DNA of 64,000 nt. It comes from Gallaecimonas xiamenensis 3-C-1. GTDB lineage: Bacteria; Pseudomonadota; Gammaproteobacteria; Enterobacterales; Gallaecimonadaceae. Each line of letters starts with the position of its first letter. Positions within the stretch are counted from its first letter, which is position 1. This document shows, piece by piece, positions 52,148 to 61,300 of this stretch. The DNA is taken from assembly GCF_000299915.1 (NCBI RefSeq), contig NZ_AMRI01000015.1, forward strand, positions 44,262-108,261. Reading direction: 5' to 3'. Under the pieces are notes generated by a model, which had not been told where the DNA came from, ran no database searches, and saw only the letters and a list, made by a program, of their open reading frames with translations. A program made the translations under genes and the position numbers.

Positions 52148-53895
52148 GCTGTACTTCCTTGGGCCTCGGCCACTTCAATGCTGTTAAAACCCCTTTCCTT
52201 GGCCTTTTCCAAGGCCAGGCTGGCAGCTTGGATAGCCTGCTCCAAACCCAGCTGGCCACCCGGAAGGGGCTGGATAAGGCCAAAACTCAATGTCATCAGC
52301 AGATCCAGGTTGGCATCTTCCCCGCCCGGATCGGCTCTTTGGCAGAAACGGACCCGATCCTTGGCCTCGTCCAGGTCCAGCCCCGGCAGCAGTATCAAGA
52401 ATTCCGCGCCGCAGCTGCGTCCCACCAGGGTACCGGGTTCCATGGAAGAGCGCAGGCGATGGGCCATGCGCCTCAACGCCTTGTCGCCGGTGTTGAGGCC
52501 GTACTGGTGGTTGAAGTTCTTAAAGCTGTCGATGTCCGCCAGGATAATGGCCAAAGGTTCGCCTTTGGCCTGGCATTGCAGGTAAAGGGGTTTGGCCTTG
52601 TCCAGCAGGCCTTGGCGGGTCAGCAGCCCGGTCAAAGGGTCGGTCTGGGCCAACTTCATCAAGCGGCTGCGCTGGCGCTGGTTACGTACCAGCACCGCAA
52701 ACAGCAGCAGGCAGATGCCGCCGGCCCCCAGCATGCCCTGGGTCACCAGCCAGAAACGCTGGCGGCCATTGCTGTCTTGCAGGTTCAAGACCTGGTTTTG
52801 CTGCTCGAGCATCTGGATACGTTGGCGTTGGTTTTCAAACTCCAGGCGGGCCTGCAAGAAAGCCAGGCGGGTTTGCTTGTCTTCCTGGACCAGGGCCTTG
52901 TTGGCCTTGACATAAAGCTTGTCAAAACGCACCAGTTCGTTGAGATCTCCCTGCTTTTGGGCCAGGGTCGACAACACCTCGTAGAGTTCACTTTGTTCGG
53001 ACCACTGCTCCTCGGGGTTGACCATATCCAGGGCCCTGTTGGCCCAGTTGTAGGCCAGGGTGGTGTTGCCCTGGGCCAAAAAACTTTGGGCAATACCGAT
53101 GCTGCTGCTGAGCTTGCCGGTGCGGTAATTGAGGTCGTCAAAGGCGTTTTTGGCTTCCAGATAGTAGGAAAGGGCCCGCTTGGTGTCGCCCTTTTGCAGG
53201 GCGTAGTGGCCCAGGAACATCTGGGCATCGGCAACGTAAATGGGGCCGCCGGAGACTTTGCAGAGCTCGATTTGCCGGTTGGCGGCGGCAAAGCCCTTAT
53301 CCAGTTGCTCGCTGCCGGCAAAGACGGCCAGTTGCGCCTGTTGGGCTATACAGCGCTGGTAGTCGTTGCCCTTCTCGCTCAAAGACACCAGCTCCTGGGC
53401 CTTGGCTTCGGCTTCGGTGAACTCTTCGACCCGGCTATACATGTGGGCCGAGATGAAAAGGTAATCCACCTTGGCCTGCAGCTCGGTCAGTTTGGGGTAG
53501 AGGTCGGCGGCGGCCAGCATGTAATGAAAGCTTTGCTCCGAGTCGTTGCGGATCTCGGACAATTGCGCCAGCAGGTAGAGGGTGCGCATGCGCTTGTTGG
53601 GTTCTTGGACCTGGTCCATCAGGTGCAGCAGCTTCTCTTCTGCCTCCTCGTAGTGACCCACCAGTAACTCCTGGTGGGCGCGCAGCAGTTGATAGCGCTG
53701 GAACTGCTCGAGGCTGGCCTGGCCCAGGCGTTCTCCCAGTTCGGCCAGCATTTGTTGGGTACGGGGCGGGTTTTTCACCCGCAGGGATTCGGCCAGGCTG
53801 AGGTCCTCCTCGAAGGAGCCGCCCAACGCCTTGACACTGAAAAGCAAAGACAGGCCCCCTAACATCAGGAGCCTGGCCAGTCTCATTGGAGACAA
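52144..53895 (-). CDS. Membrane TPR protein with degenerate GGDEF domain, in the borosin operon
   Basis: 583 residues. A signal peptide (LLMLGGLSLLFSVKALG) is followed by periplasmic tetratricopeptide-like helices (about 30-330), a coiled coil (335-375), one membrane helix (about 380-402) and a cytoplasmic GGDEF-type domain (415-575). The domain keeps DPLTGLLTRQG and the metal Asp in LADIDSFKNF. The signature motif near 493 is CGAEF, with Cys for the first Gly and Ala for the acidic third residue, and there is no RxxD inhibitory site. It is probably inactive as a diguanylate cyclase. The start TTG at 53895 is five bases after GAGGAA, formed by the last codons of the precursor; ATG 53886 is the alternative. 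Confidence 0.85.
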   Translation of the reverse strand: MSPMRLARLLMLGGLSLLFSVKALGGSFEEDLSLAESLRVKNPPRTQQMLAELGERLGQASLEQFQRYQLLRAHQELLVGHYEEAEEKLLHLMDQVQEPNKRMRTLYLLAQLSEIRNDSEQSFHYMLAAADLYPKLTELQAKVDYLFISAHMYSRVEEFTEAEAKAQELVSLSEKGNDYQRCIAQQAQLAVFAGSEQLDKGFAAANRQIELCKVSGGPIYVADAQMFLGHYALQKGDTKRALSYYLEAKNAFDDLNYRTGKLSSSIGIAQSFLAQGNTTLAYNWANRALDMVNPEEQWSEQSELYEVLSTLAQKQGDLNELVRFDKLYVKANKALVQEDKQTRLAFLQARLEFENQRQRIQMLEQQNQVLNLQDSNGRQRFWLVTQGMLGAGGICLLLFAVLVRNQRQRSRLMKLAQTDPLTGLLTRQGLLDKAKPLYLQCQAKGEPLAIILADIDSFKNFNHQYGLNTGDKALRRMAHRLRSSMEPGTLVGRSCGAEFLILLPGLDLDEAKDRVRFCQRADPGGEDANLDLLMTLSFGLIQPLPGGQLGLEQAIQAASLALEKAKERGFNSIEVAEAQGSTA

Positions 53896-53897
53896 AG

Positions 53898-54113
53898 TTA
53901 TTCCTCGAAGCTGGTGATGACGATGTGGGTCATATTGACGTCCTCAGCGCCGGACAGGGCCTTGACCTTGTCCAGATCGCCGCTCAGCAGCGCGTCTTTC
54001 TCGGCCTGGCTCAGGTCGGTGTCGTTCAATACTCCCTTGGGGTTGTCCTGGTAGGCCTTGGCCAATTCGGCATCAGTGCCGAGCCTTTTCATAAAATCCA
54101 ACAGCCCTGCCAT
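53898..54113 (-). CDS. Split-borosin precursor peptide (SonA-like, LigA-fold leader domain)
   Basis: 71 residues. Residues 1-55 (GLLDFMKRLGTDAEL, YQDNPKGVL, LSQAEKDALLSGDL) form a small helical domain like the LigA-type borosin-binding domain of Shewanella SonA. A linker (about 55-61) leads to the core THIVITSFEE, in which I64, V65, I66 and T67 are the likely methylation sites, by analogy with the hydrophobic residues modified near the SonA C-terminus. The Shine-Dalgarno AAGGAGGA is strong, fitting a peptide made in excess. It is first in the operon with the TPR/GGDEF protein and the methyltransferase. Confidence 0.86.
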   Translation of the reverse strand: MAGLLDFMKRLGTDAELAKAYQDNPKGVLNDTDLSQAEKDALLSGDLDKVKALSGAEDVNMTHIVITSFEE

Positions 54114-54160
54114 GGTGTCCTCCTTGTTTTGTTAAGGTAACTTTTTGATTATCTGACTCT

Positions 54161-54188
54161 AATGTAACCCATTTTCTTATCTTGTAAA
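54161..54188 (-). promoter_or_regulatory. Candidate promoter of the borosin operon
   Basis: On the minus strand TTTACA and TACATT are 16 bases apart, giving a start near 54154 and a leader of about 40 bases. A GATAAT lies just downstream and could serve as an alternative -10. Confidence 0.5.
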
Positions 54189-54205
54189 TTGCCCCTTGCT
54201 GAGCC

Positions 54206-54233
54206 TTGTCTTGGCCCACCGTGCAGGTATGAT
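54206..54233 (+). promoter_or_regulatory. Sigma-70 promoter of asnS
   Basis: TTGTCT-N16-TATGAT, with a predicted start near 54240 and AAAGGA before the ATG at 54277. Divergent from the borosin promoter. Confidence 0.7.
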
Positions 54234-54276
54234 GTCAGCTCCTTAACGAAGTTGAGCCAAATAAAAGGAAAAAGGC

Positions 54277-55677
<1,401 letters not shown>

Positions 55678-55682
55678 GACCC

Positions 55683-55708
55683 AAACCCCGCCCTGGCGGG
55701 GTTTTCTT
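55683..55708 (+). terminator. Terminator of asnS
   Basis: AAACCCCGCC-CT-GGCGGGGTTT followed by TCTTTTT, six bases after the asnS stop. Confidence 0.9.
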
Positions 55709-55763
55709 TTTCCAAGCCAGCCCGCAAAATGGGCCTATTTCACGCGACCAAGGACGTATCTCG

Positions 55764-56357
55764 ATGATAGGACTGATCATTACCCTCGTAATCATTGCCG
55801 CCCTGCTGTTTTGGGTAGCAGCCATCTACAACCAGTTGGTGGCCCTCAAAGCCCGTTTCGAAAATGCCTTCTCGCAGATCGAAGTGCAGCTCAAGCGCCG
55901 TTACGATCTCATTCCCAACCTGGTGGAAACCGCCAAAGGCTACCTCAAGCACGAAAGCGAGACCCTGACCAAGGTCACCGAAGCCCGTAACCAGGCCCTG
56001 GCTTCCCTGCAGGCGGCCAGCGGCCAGCCCGGCGACGCCGATGCCATCAAGGCCCTTGCCAGCGCCGAGAAGCAGCTGTCCACCAGCCTGGCCGGCTTCA
56101 ACCTGCAGGTGGAGGCCTACCCCGACCTCAAGGCCAACCAGAACATGATGCAGCTCACCGAAGAGCTGACCACCACCGAAAACCGCGTCGCCTTTGCCCG
56201 CCAGGCCTTCAATGACGCCGTAACCAGCTATAACGTCTATCGCAAGAGCTTCCCCAACGTGATCTTTGCCGCTACTTTCGGCCACGCCAGCGACGCTTCC
56301 TTGCTGGAATTCGAAGACAGCGCCGCCATCCAAGCCGCCCCGAAAGTCAGTTTCTAA
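55764..56357 (+). CDS. lemA: LemA family membrane protein
   Basis: 197 residues from the ATG at 55764 (AAGGA upstream). A single N-terminal membrane helix (about 2-22) is followed by a three-helix bundle with the family motifs YNQLVALKARFENAFSQIEV and RRYDLIPNLVET. LemA proteins are widespread and of uncertain role. It is two bases plus a stop away from the M48 protease gene, and the two are commonly paired. Confidence 0.93.
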   Translation: MIGLIITLVIIAALLFWVAAIYNQLVALKARFENAFSQIEVQLKRRYDLIPNLVETAKGYLKHESETLTKVTEARNQALASLQAASGQPGDADAIKALASAEKQLSTSLAGFNLQVEAYPDLKANQNMMQLTEELTTTENRVAFARQAFNDAVTSYNVYRKSFPNVIFAATFGHASDASLLEFEDSAAIQAAPKVSF

Positions 56358-56360
56358 TCC

Positions 56361-58160
56361 ATGGATTTTTACAGCCATCAGGACCAGGCCAGGAGCAAGA
56401 GCTTCTGGCTGCTGGTGCTCTTTGCCATCGGCCTGCTGTTGCTCTCCACCGTCACCACCCTGCTGCTGGGCCTGGCCCTGCGCCAGGGCGCCGAGCACCC
56501 CGATCCGCAGCTGCCCCTGTTCAGCCTGACCCTGTACGGCTGGGTCAGTGGCGGGGTGTTCCTGGCCGCCTTGCTGGCCGCCGCCTTTAAGTACCTGGGT
56601 TTACACAGCGGTGGCCGCAAGGTCGCCGAATCCCTGGGCGGGCGCCGCGTCCTTGGCAGCACAACCAACCATCAGGAGCGCCAGCTGCTGAACGTGGTGG
56701 AAGAGATGGCCATCGCCGCCGGGGTGCCGGTGCCCCCTGTCTATATCCTGGGGGAAAGCGGTATCAACGCCTTTGCCGCCGGTTTTTCCATCAACGATGC
56801 GGTCATAGGGGTGACCCAGGGCGCCGTGGACCACTTCAGCCGTGACGAGCTGCAAGCGGTGATAGGCCACGAGTTCAGCCATATATTCAACGGCGACATG
56901 CGCCTTAACCTGCGGCTGGTGGCCCTGCTCTACGGCCTCTTTTTCGTGGGTAACCTGGGGCGCCTGTTGTTGCACGTGAGCGACAGCGGCTCAAGCAGCA
57001 ACAAGAAGAACAACGGCGGTGTTTTGCTGGCCCTGGGCATTGGCCTGTTGATCATGGGTTATTTGGGGGGACTTTGGGCCCGTATCATGCAGTCGGCTAT
57101 CAACCGCCAACGGGAATACCTGGCGGACGCCTCTGCGGTGCAGTTCACCCGCAACCCCCAAGGCCTGGCATCGGCCCTGAAAAAGGTCGGTGGCCACCAG
57201 TCCGGTTCAGTGGTCAGCCACAGCGCTACCGCCGAGTTCAGCCACCTGTTCTTCGGGCCGGCCATGACCTCCCAGTTTGCCGGCCTCTTTGCCAGCCACC
57301 CGCCCCTTCGCACCCGCATCCTGCGATTGGACCCCAGCTGGGACGGCCATTACAGCCGCTCAACCCCCAACCAGGGGCAAGAGGTCTCCAGCAAGGTCCA
57401 ACCCAGTGCCACGGCGGCCTTGGCCGGCAGCGCCCAGGCGGCACTGGCCATGGCGGCGGCTTTACCAGCAGCCTTGAATGTGGCCAGCCGTGAACCCCTG
57501 GATGCCTGCTACCTTATTTTTGCCCTGTTGCTGGACGAGGACGACAACCTTCGCCAACAGCAGCTGCAAGGACTCAAGGCGCCGCAGCGGGCCCTGGCTT
57601 ATTTCGAGGAACTGGGTTCCTTACAACCCGGCCAACGCCTGCCCTTGGTAGAAAAGGCCATCCCCAGCCTCAAAGCCCTGTCAGAAAGCCAATACAAGGC
57701 CTTTACCGACACCCTGATGGGGTTGGTGCAGGCCGACGGCAAAGTTAGCCTCTTTGAATGGTTGCTCTACCGGCTGGTCAGCCACCAGTTGGGGGCCCAA
57801 TACAGCCCCAGGGTGGAAGCCAAGGTCAGGCCCCACAAGCTTGCCAGCCTCAGCAATGAAGTGGCCGAATTGCTCTCGGCCGTGGCTTGGCTCAGCCCCC
57901 ATGAAGAAAAGGCCAAGCGCGCCTTCGGCATGGGGGCCAACAGTATGGGCCTGTATGGCATCAGCCTGTTGCCCGCCCCTGCCCCCAGCAGCCTGGGACC
58001 GGCCCTGACCCGGTTGCAGCAGGCCAGGGAGCCGGTGCGCCAGCGTTTCTTGCAAGGGGTGCTTAAAGCCATAAAGCAGGACGGCGAGATAACCGCCGAG
58101 GAAGGGGAATTTTTCCGGGTACTGGCCGTGTGCCTGGACTGCCCAGTAGCCCTACCTTGA
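56361..58160 (+). CDS. M48 family membrane metallopeptidase with long C-terminal extension
   Basis: 599 residues. Two N-terminal helices (about 14-36 and 52-74) and the zinc motif HEFSH (170-174) define an HtpX-like M48 core. A further helix pair lies near 190-245, with the third-ligand region REYLADASAVQF near 250. The last 250 residues (about 345-599) are an alpha-helical cytoplasmic extension not found in HtpX, containing LMGLVQADGKVSLFEW and IKQDGEITAEEGEF, two TerB-like 'DG-K/E' patterns. It likely acts in membrane quality control with LemA. Substrates unknown. Confidence 0.88.
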   Translation: MDFYSHQDQARSKSFWLLVLFAIGLLLLSTVTTLLLGLALRQGAEHPDPQLPLFSLTLYGWVSGGVFLAALLAAAFKYLGLHSGGRKVAESLGGRRVLGSTTNHQERQLLNVVEEMAIAAGVPVPPVYILGESGINAFAAGFSINDAVIGVTQGAVDHFSRDELQAVIGHEFSHIFNGDMRLNLRLVALLYGLFFVGNLGRLLLHVSDSGSSSNKKNNGGVLLALGIGLLIMGYLGGLWARIMQSAINRQREYLADASAVQFTRNPQGLASALKKVGGHQSGSVVSHSATAEFSHLFFGPAMTSQFAGLFASHPPLRTRILRLDPSWDGHYSRSTPNQGQEVSSKVQPSATAALAGSAQAALAMAAALPAALNVASREPLDACYLIFALLLDEDDNLRQQQLQGLKAPQRALAYFEELGSLQPGQRLPLVEKAIPSLKALSESQYKAFTDTLMGLVQADGKVSLFEWLLYRLVSHQLGAQYSPRVEAKVRPHKLASLSNEVAELLSAVAWLSPHEEKAKRAFGMGANSMGLYGISLLPAPAPSSLGPALTRLQQAREPVRQRFLQGVLKAIKQDGEITAEEGEFFRVLAVCLDCPVALP

Positions 58161-58187
58161 AAAAAGCCCCGCCAAGCGGGGCTTTTT
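58161..58187. terminator. Bidirectional terminator after the M48 gene
   Basis: AAAAAGCCCCGC-CAA-GCGGGGCTTTTT between convergent genes; it reaches within three bases of the next stop codon. Confidence 0.9.
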
Positions 58188-58189
58188 AT

Positions 58190-58924
58190 TTACAGGTTCA
58201 CCACCACAAAGCCGCCGCCGCGCAGGGCCATGAAGTAGACACCGCCGCACATCCAGTAGCGCCTGTTACCCACCCAGTACTCGCTGGCATCGGGGGGCAG
58301 CACCTGCACCACGGTGCCCACCGGCCAGATCAAGGTCGGATCCACCACCTGGTAGTAGCCGTAGCTGGGGTAGTAGCGGTAATAGCTGTCATAGGCGCTG
58401 TAAAAGGTGACGCCACCGATGATAAAGCTCACCGCCAGGCTAGGCAGCTGGCGCACATAGTAATGGTGGCGGTTGCTGTGCCAATAATGGTCATAAGGGC
58501 GTTTGACATGATAGCCCCGGCGTTCATGGCGATAGGGGGTGCTGTAGCGGTAATGCTCGCGGCCCTGCTGCCAGTGCCTGCCCTGGCCCTGATGTCTATC
58601 GCCTCTGTCCCATTGCTGGCGGTTGTCGCCACGGCGATCCTGGCGCCTCTCCCCTTTGTCCCACTGCTGGCGGTTATCGCCACGGCGTTCATGGCGGTCC
58701 TGGTAGCGGGGTGTTGCCTGGCGCGGCTGGGCGCCATGGAAACGGCCCTGCTTGCCGTCAAAGCGGTGGCGCTGCATTTCCTGGCCGCGCTGCGGCTGGT
58801 TGAGCTGCACCTGGCGCTGTTGCCATTTGGGTTCGCCTTGGCGACGCTGTTCGTCCTTACCGGCCAAGGCCGGCGAGGTTACCATGGCACCGGACAGTGC
58901 CAGGCTGATGGCGGCTTTCCACAT
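58190..58924 (-). CDS. Secreted hypothetical protein rich in Arg/Gln/His/Tyr with internal repeat
   Basis: 244 residues from the ATG at 58924, which gives a signal peptide ending SPALA. The N-terminal mature half is strongly basic and polar, with a 17-residue tandem repeat RRGDNRQQWD(K/R)G(E/D)R (DNA period 51, at about 58609-58687). A Tyr/His-rich stretch (YHVKRPYDHYWHSNRHHYY) follows, then a hydrophobic segment (LAVSFIIGGVTFYS) and a C-terminal globular region ending WMCGGVYFMALRGGGFVVVNL. The C-terminal part resembles DUF6515-type periplasmic proteins; function unknown. Confidence 0.75.
   Translation of the reverse strand: MWKAAISLALSGAMVTSPALAGKDEQRRQGEPKWQQRQVQLNQPQRGQEMQRHRFDGKQGRFHGAQPRQATPRYQDRHERRGDNRQQWDKGERRQDRRGDNRQQWDRGDRHQGQGRHWQQGREHYRYSTPYRHERRGYHVKRPYDHYWHSNRHHYYVRQLPSLAVSFIIGGVTFYSAYDSYYRYYPSYGYYQVVDPTLIWPVGTVVQVLPPDASEYWVGNRRYWMCGGVYFMALRGGGFVVVNL
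58609..58687 (-). repeat. 51-base tandem repeat inside the secreted hypothetical gene
   Basis: The 28-base units at 58609-58636 and 58660-58687 differ at two positions and encode the same RRGDNRQQW motif, one 17-codon period apart. Confidence 0.8.
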
Positions 58925-59017
58925 AAGGCCCCCTACTTTGGGTTTCCCTAATAAGACCGCCAAAACCCGCCGATGAACACGCCTAGCGCCCCTTTGTTTA
59001 GGCAAAGCTCAGCTTTG

Positions 59018-59296
59018 TTAGATCTCGAAGCTGACCCCCACCACAAAGCCCTTGTCGGCCGGATCGCAGCGCACCACCATAGCCTCGGCCACAAAGGGCG
59101 GCAGATTCTCCATGCCCCCTTCCAGCTTGACCATGACCCGGGTACCAGGGTCGACCGCCCGGCCCAATATCAGGGCCATGCCCTTACCGCTAAGGTCGCT
59201 GCAGTGGCCTTGCAGCTGGTCTTCCTCTATCACCAGGGTAACCGGAGTGTCGATCTCCAGGCGCCGCAGACGGCGCAGTTCATCGATCTCTATCAT
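59018..59296 (-). CDS. Single-domain PilZ protein (c-di-GMP effector candidate)
   Basis: 92 residues. The RxxxR motif lies in RRLRRLEID (about 8-16) and the DxSxxG motif in SDLSGKGMAL (about 33-42), which together bind cyclic di-GMP in PilZ domains. The protein is a lone cytoplasmic PilZ domain. It stands 12 bases after the M23 peptidase gene on the same strand, so the two may be co-transcribed. Confidence 0.85.
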   Translation of the reverse strand: MIEIDELRRLRRLEIDTPVTLVIEEDQLQGHCSDLSGKGMALILGRAVDPGTRVMVKLEGGMENLPPFVAEAMVVRCDPADKGFVVGVSFEI

Positions 59297-59308
59297 TGCC
59301 TCTTTCCC

Positions 59309-60133
59309 TTAATGTGGCGCGCCCTCACCCTTGGGCATAGGGGGTGCGATAAGCGCCGGATCCAACCGCACCTCATACCAGTTAAGACGCCAATCGAGAT
59401 GGGGGCCAGTGGCACGGCCGGTCGCGCCCACTTTGGCGATGGGGTCCCCGGCCTTGACCTCTTGGCCAGGGCTTACATCCAGGGCCGACAGGTGCAAAAA
59501 GGTAGAGCTGACCCCGTGGCCGTGGTCGAGGATAAGGGTACCGCCGGAAAAGTAGAGATCGGGCTCGGCCAACACCACCTTGCCGGCCCAGGGGGCCAAC
59601 ACCTGGGTGCCGGTAGGTGCTGCCACATCCACCCCGAAGTGAGGCGCCTTGGGGGTGCCGTTATAGATACGCTGGGACCCGTAAACACCGGTGATGGGGC
59701 CGGTCAGGGGCCAGCGCAGGGGGGCGGTGAAATCCAGGCGATTTGAGGTTTCGGCGCGGACCTTGGCCACCTTGGCCGCTTCCATGCGAATACGTGCCTG
59801 CACCGCCTCTGGCGGATTGACGGTGCGCTCCGGTACGCCATTGACCTTTTGCAGCCGGTACTGGCGGGTCTTGGGCACCAATTTTCTGTGGGCACTGTCA
59901 TCCCCCAAGGCCACCGCCAACAGGTGCGGGCCCTTATCGTCCCGCCCAAAGCCCAGCACAAAGTCCCCCTGGGGGCTTGTCTTCAGGACCTTGCCGTCCA
60001 GGGTCACTTTGGCACCGGGGGCGGTCTTGCCCCTGATCAGCGCCCCTTGTTCTATGGGGCCGTCAAGGTTCAGGGGCAAGGCCAGGCTGGCCAGGGGGGC
60101 AAATAACAGGCTTAACAGGGCATAGGATTTCAT
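59309..60133 (-). CDS. M23 (LytM) family peptidase with altered HxH motif
   Basis: 274 residues. A signal peptide (MKSYALLSLLFAPLASLA) and an Ig-like N-terminal region (about 20-120) precede the M23 domain (about 150-260). The first metal motif is HFGVD near 162-166. The usual H-x-H at the end of the domain reads HLD (GPHLDWRLNW near 242), so the second His, normally a zinc ligand, is Asp. The enzyme family cuts peptidoglycan; some members are inactive regulators of amidases. Followed by the PilZ gene. Confidence 0.85.
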   Translation of the reverse strand: MKSYALLSLLFAPLASLALPLNLDGPIEQGALIRGKTAPGAKVTLDGKVLKTSPQGDFVLGFGRDDKGPHLLAVALGDDSAHRKLVPKTRQYRLQKVNGVPERTVNPPEAVQARIRMEAAKVAKVRAETSNRLDFTAPLRWPLTGPITGVYGSQRIYNGTPKAPHFGVDVAAPTGTQVLAPWAGKVVLAEPDLYFSGGTLILDHGHGVSSTFLHLSALDVSPGQEVKAGDPIAKVGATGRATGPHLDWRLNWYEVRLDPALIAPPMPKGEGAPH

Positions 60134-60194
60134 TGGGGCTACCTTGGTCTGACTTGCCCCTACCTTAGCGCCAGGGCCGTGAATCGCAAGGCAA

Positions 60195-60221
60195 CAAAAA
60201 ACCGGCCTGGGCCGGTTTTTT
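60195..60221 (-). terminator. Terminator of yejK
   Basis: AAAACCGGCC-TG-GGCCGGTTTT; A and T runs on both sides, adjacent to the yejK stop. Confidence 0.85.
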
Positions 60222-61235
60222 TCAGTGTTCGCCCAGGCGGCGTTTTAGCTGGTCGCGCAGGTTGGCCGGAATGCCCTTGATGGTCAGGGTGTCGGTGGCC
60301 ATATCGTAGATAACCCGTTCCCCCAGGTGTTTTTCTTCGAAGCTGATGGTGACCCCGGCGCCGGTGCCGGAAAATTTCACCAGGGCTTTGAGGGCGCTTT
60401 GCTCCACCGGGAACTTATCTTCCAGGCCGTAATCCCCTTGGGCGGCAAAGTCGGCGAAGCGGCTTTCCCCTTCCCAAGGAGGCAGGCTATCGGACAGCTC
60501 GGCAACGGTGACTTCCTCGCCGCTGGCCGCTTTTTCCTTGCAGTAACTGAATACCTGCTTACCAAGATCCTGGCGCTCTTCCCCCTCAAGGCCAGCGGCG
60601 GCGCAGTAGTCGTCTACTGCGGTCAACAGGGCCTTGCTCTGGGCCTTGGCGTCCACCCCTTCGACACAGCCAAGAAAATCCAGGAAAAAGTCGGACACCT
60701 TGCGGCCGGCCCGGCCCCGCACAAAGCTGATGTATTGGCGCCGCTCCGGCTCCACCTGCCAGGCGGTCAAATCGACACTGGCGGCCAGTTGCAGGCTTTT
60801 GAGCTCCAAAAAGCGGGTCTGGCCCAGGTCCAGGGCGTCGGTGATGGTGACCGACTCCTGGGCTTTTAGCTGCATCACCAGCAGCTTGTCCACCGCCAGG
60901 TGCTGGTAATGGGCCAGCAGCAGGTAACCGGTTTCCACCAGGCCATACTGGTTGAGCTGGGCCTGGAGCAGATCGGCGGCCTGCAGGCTAAAGGGCACAA
61001 ACTCGCTCTGGCCGTCCAGGTAGTTGGCCAGGGCTTCGGCAAAAGACGAACCACTATCGTTAAAAGCGGCAAAGCCCTTGCCGGGTTTGGCCGCGTAGCT
61101 GGCGTGCAGCTCGGCGATCAGTTGGGTAACCGCTTCGGTGGCCGGCAGGGTCTGATGACGGGGGGTCACCACCAGCAGGCCTTCCTGGTTCAACTCCAGG
61201 CGATGAAGGATAAGGGCTTTGACGTTGATGCTCAT
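60222..61235 (-). CDS. yejK: Nucleoid-associated protein YejK (NdpA)
   Basis: 337 residues matching the YejK/NdpA family along its length, with YISFVRGRAGRKVSDFFLDFLGC near 165-187 and the basic C-terminus LKRRLGEH. The family is nucleoid-associated with unclear function. Divergent from yejL with 65 bases between, the arrangement conserved in E. coli (yejK / yejL-yejM). Confidence 0.93.
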   Translation of the reverse strand: MSINVKALILHRLELNQEGLLVVTPRHQTLPATEAVTQLIAELHASYAAKPGKGFAAFNDSGSSFAEALANYLDGQSEFVPFSLQAADLLQAQLNQYGLVETGYLLLAHYQHLAVDKLLVMQLKAQESVTITDALDLGQTRFLELKSLQLAASVDLTAWQVEPERRQYISFVRGRAGRKVSDFFLDFLGCVEGVDAKAQSKALLTAVDDYCAAAGLEGEERQDLGKQVFSYCKEKAASGEEVTVAELSDSLPPWEGESRFADFAAQGDYGLEDKFPVEQSALKALVKFSGTGAGVTISFEEKHLGERVIYDMATDTLTIKGIPANLRDQLKRRLGEH

Positions 61236-61300
61236 AGGGTATCTGGCTGCTAAAAAGGGCGTGCTATCATAGCAGCTTTGTTGATAGACCGAGACGCATC

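Noticed and set aside
52159..53667. 502-codon plus-strand frame opposite the TPR/GGDEF gene
   Set aside because: Checked as a possible borosin partner; it is a shadow, low in complexity and without start signals.
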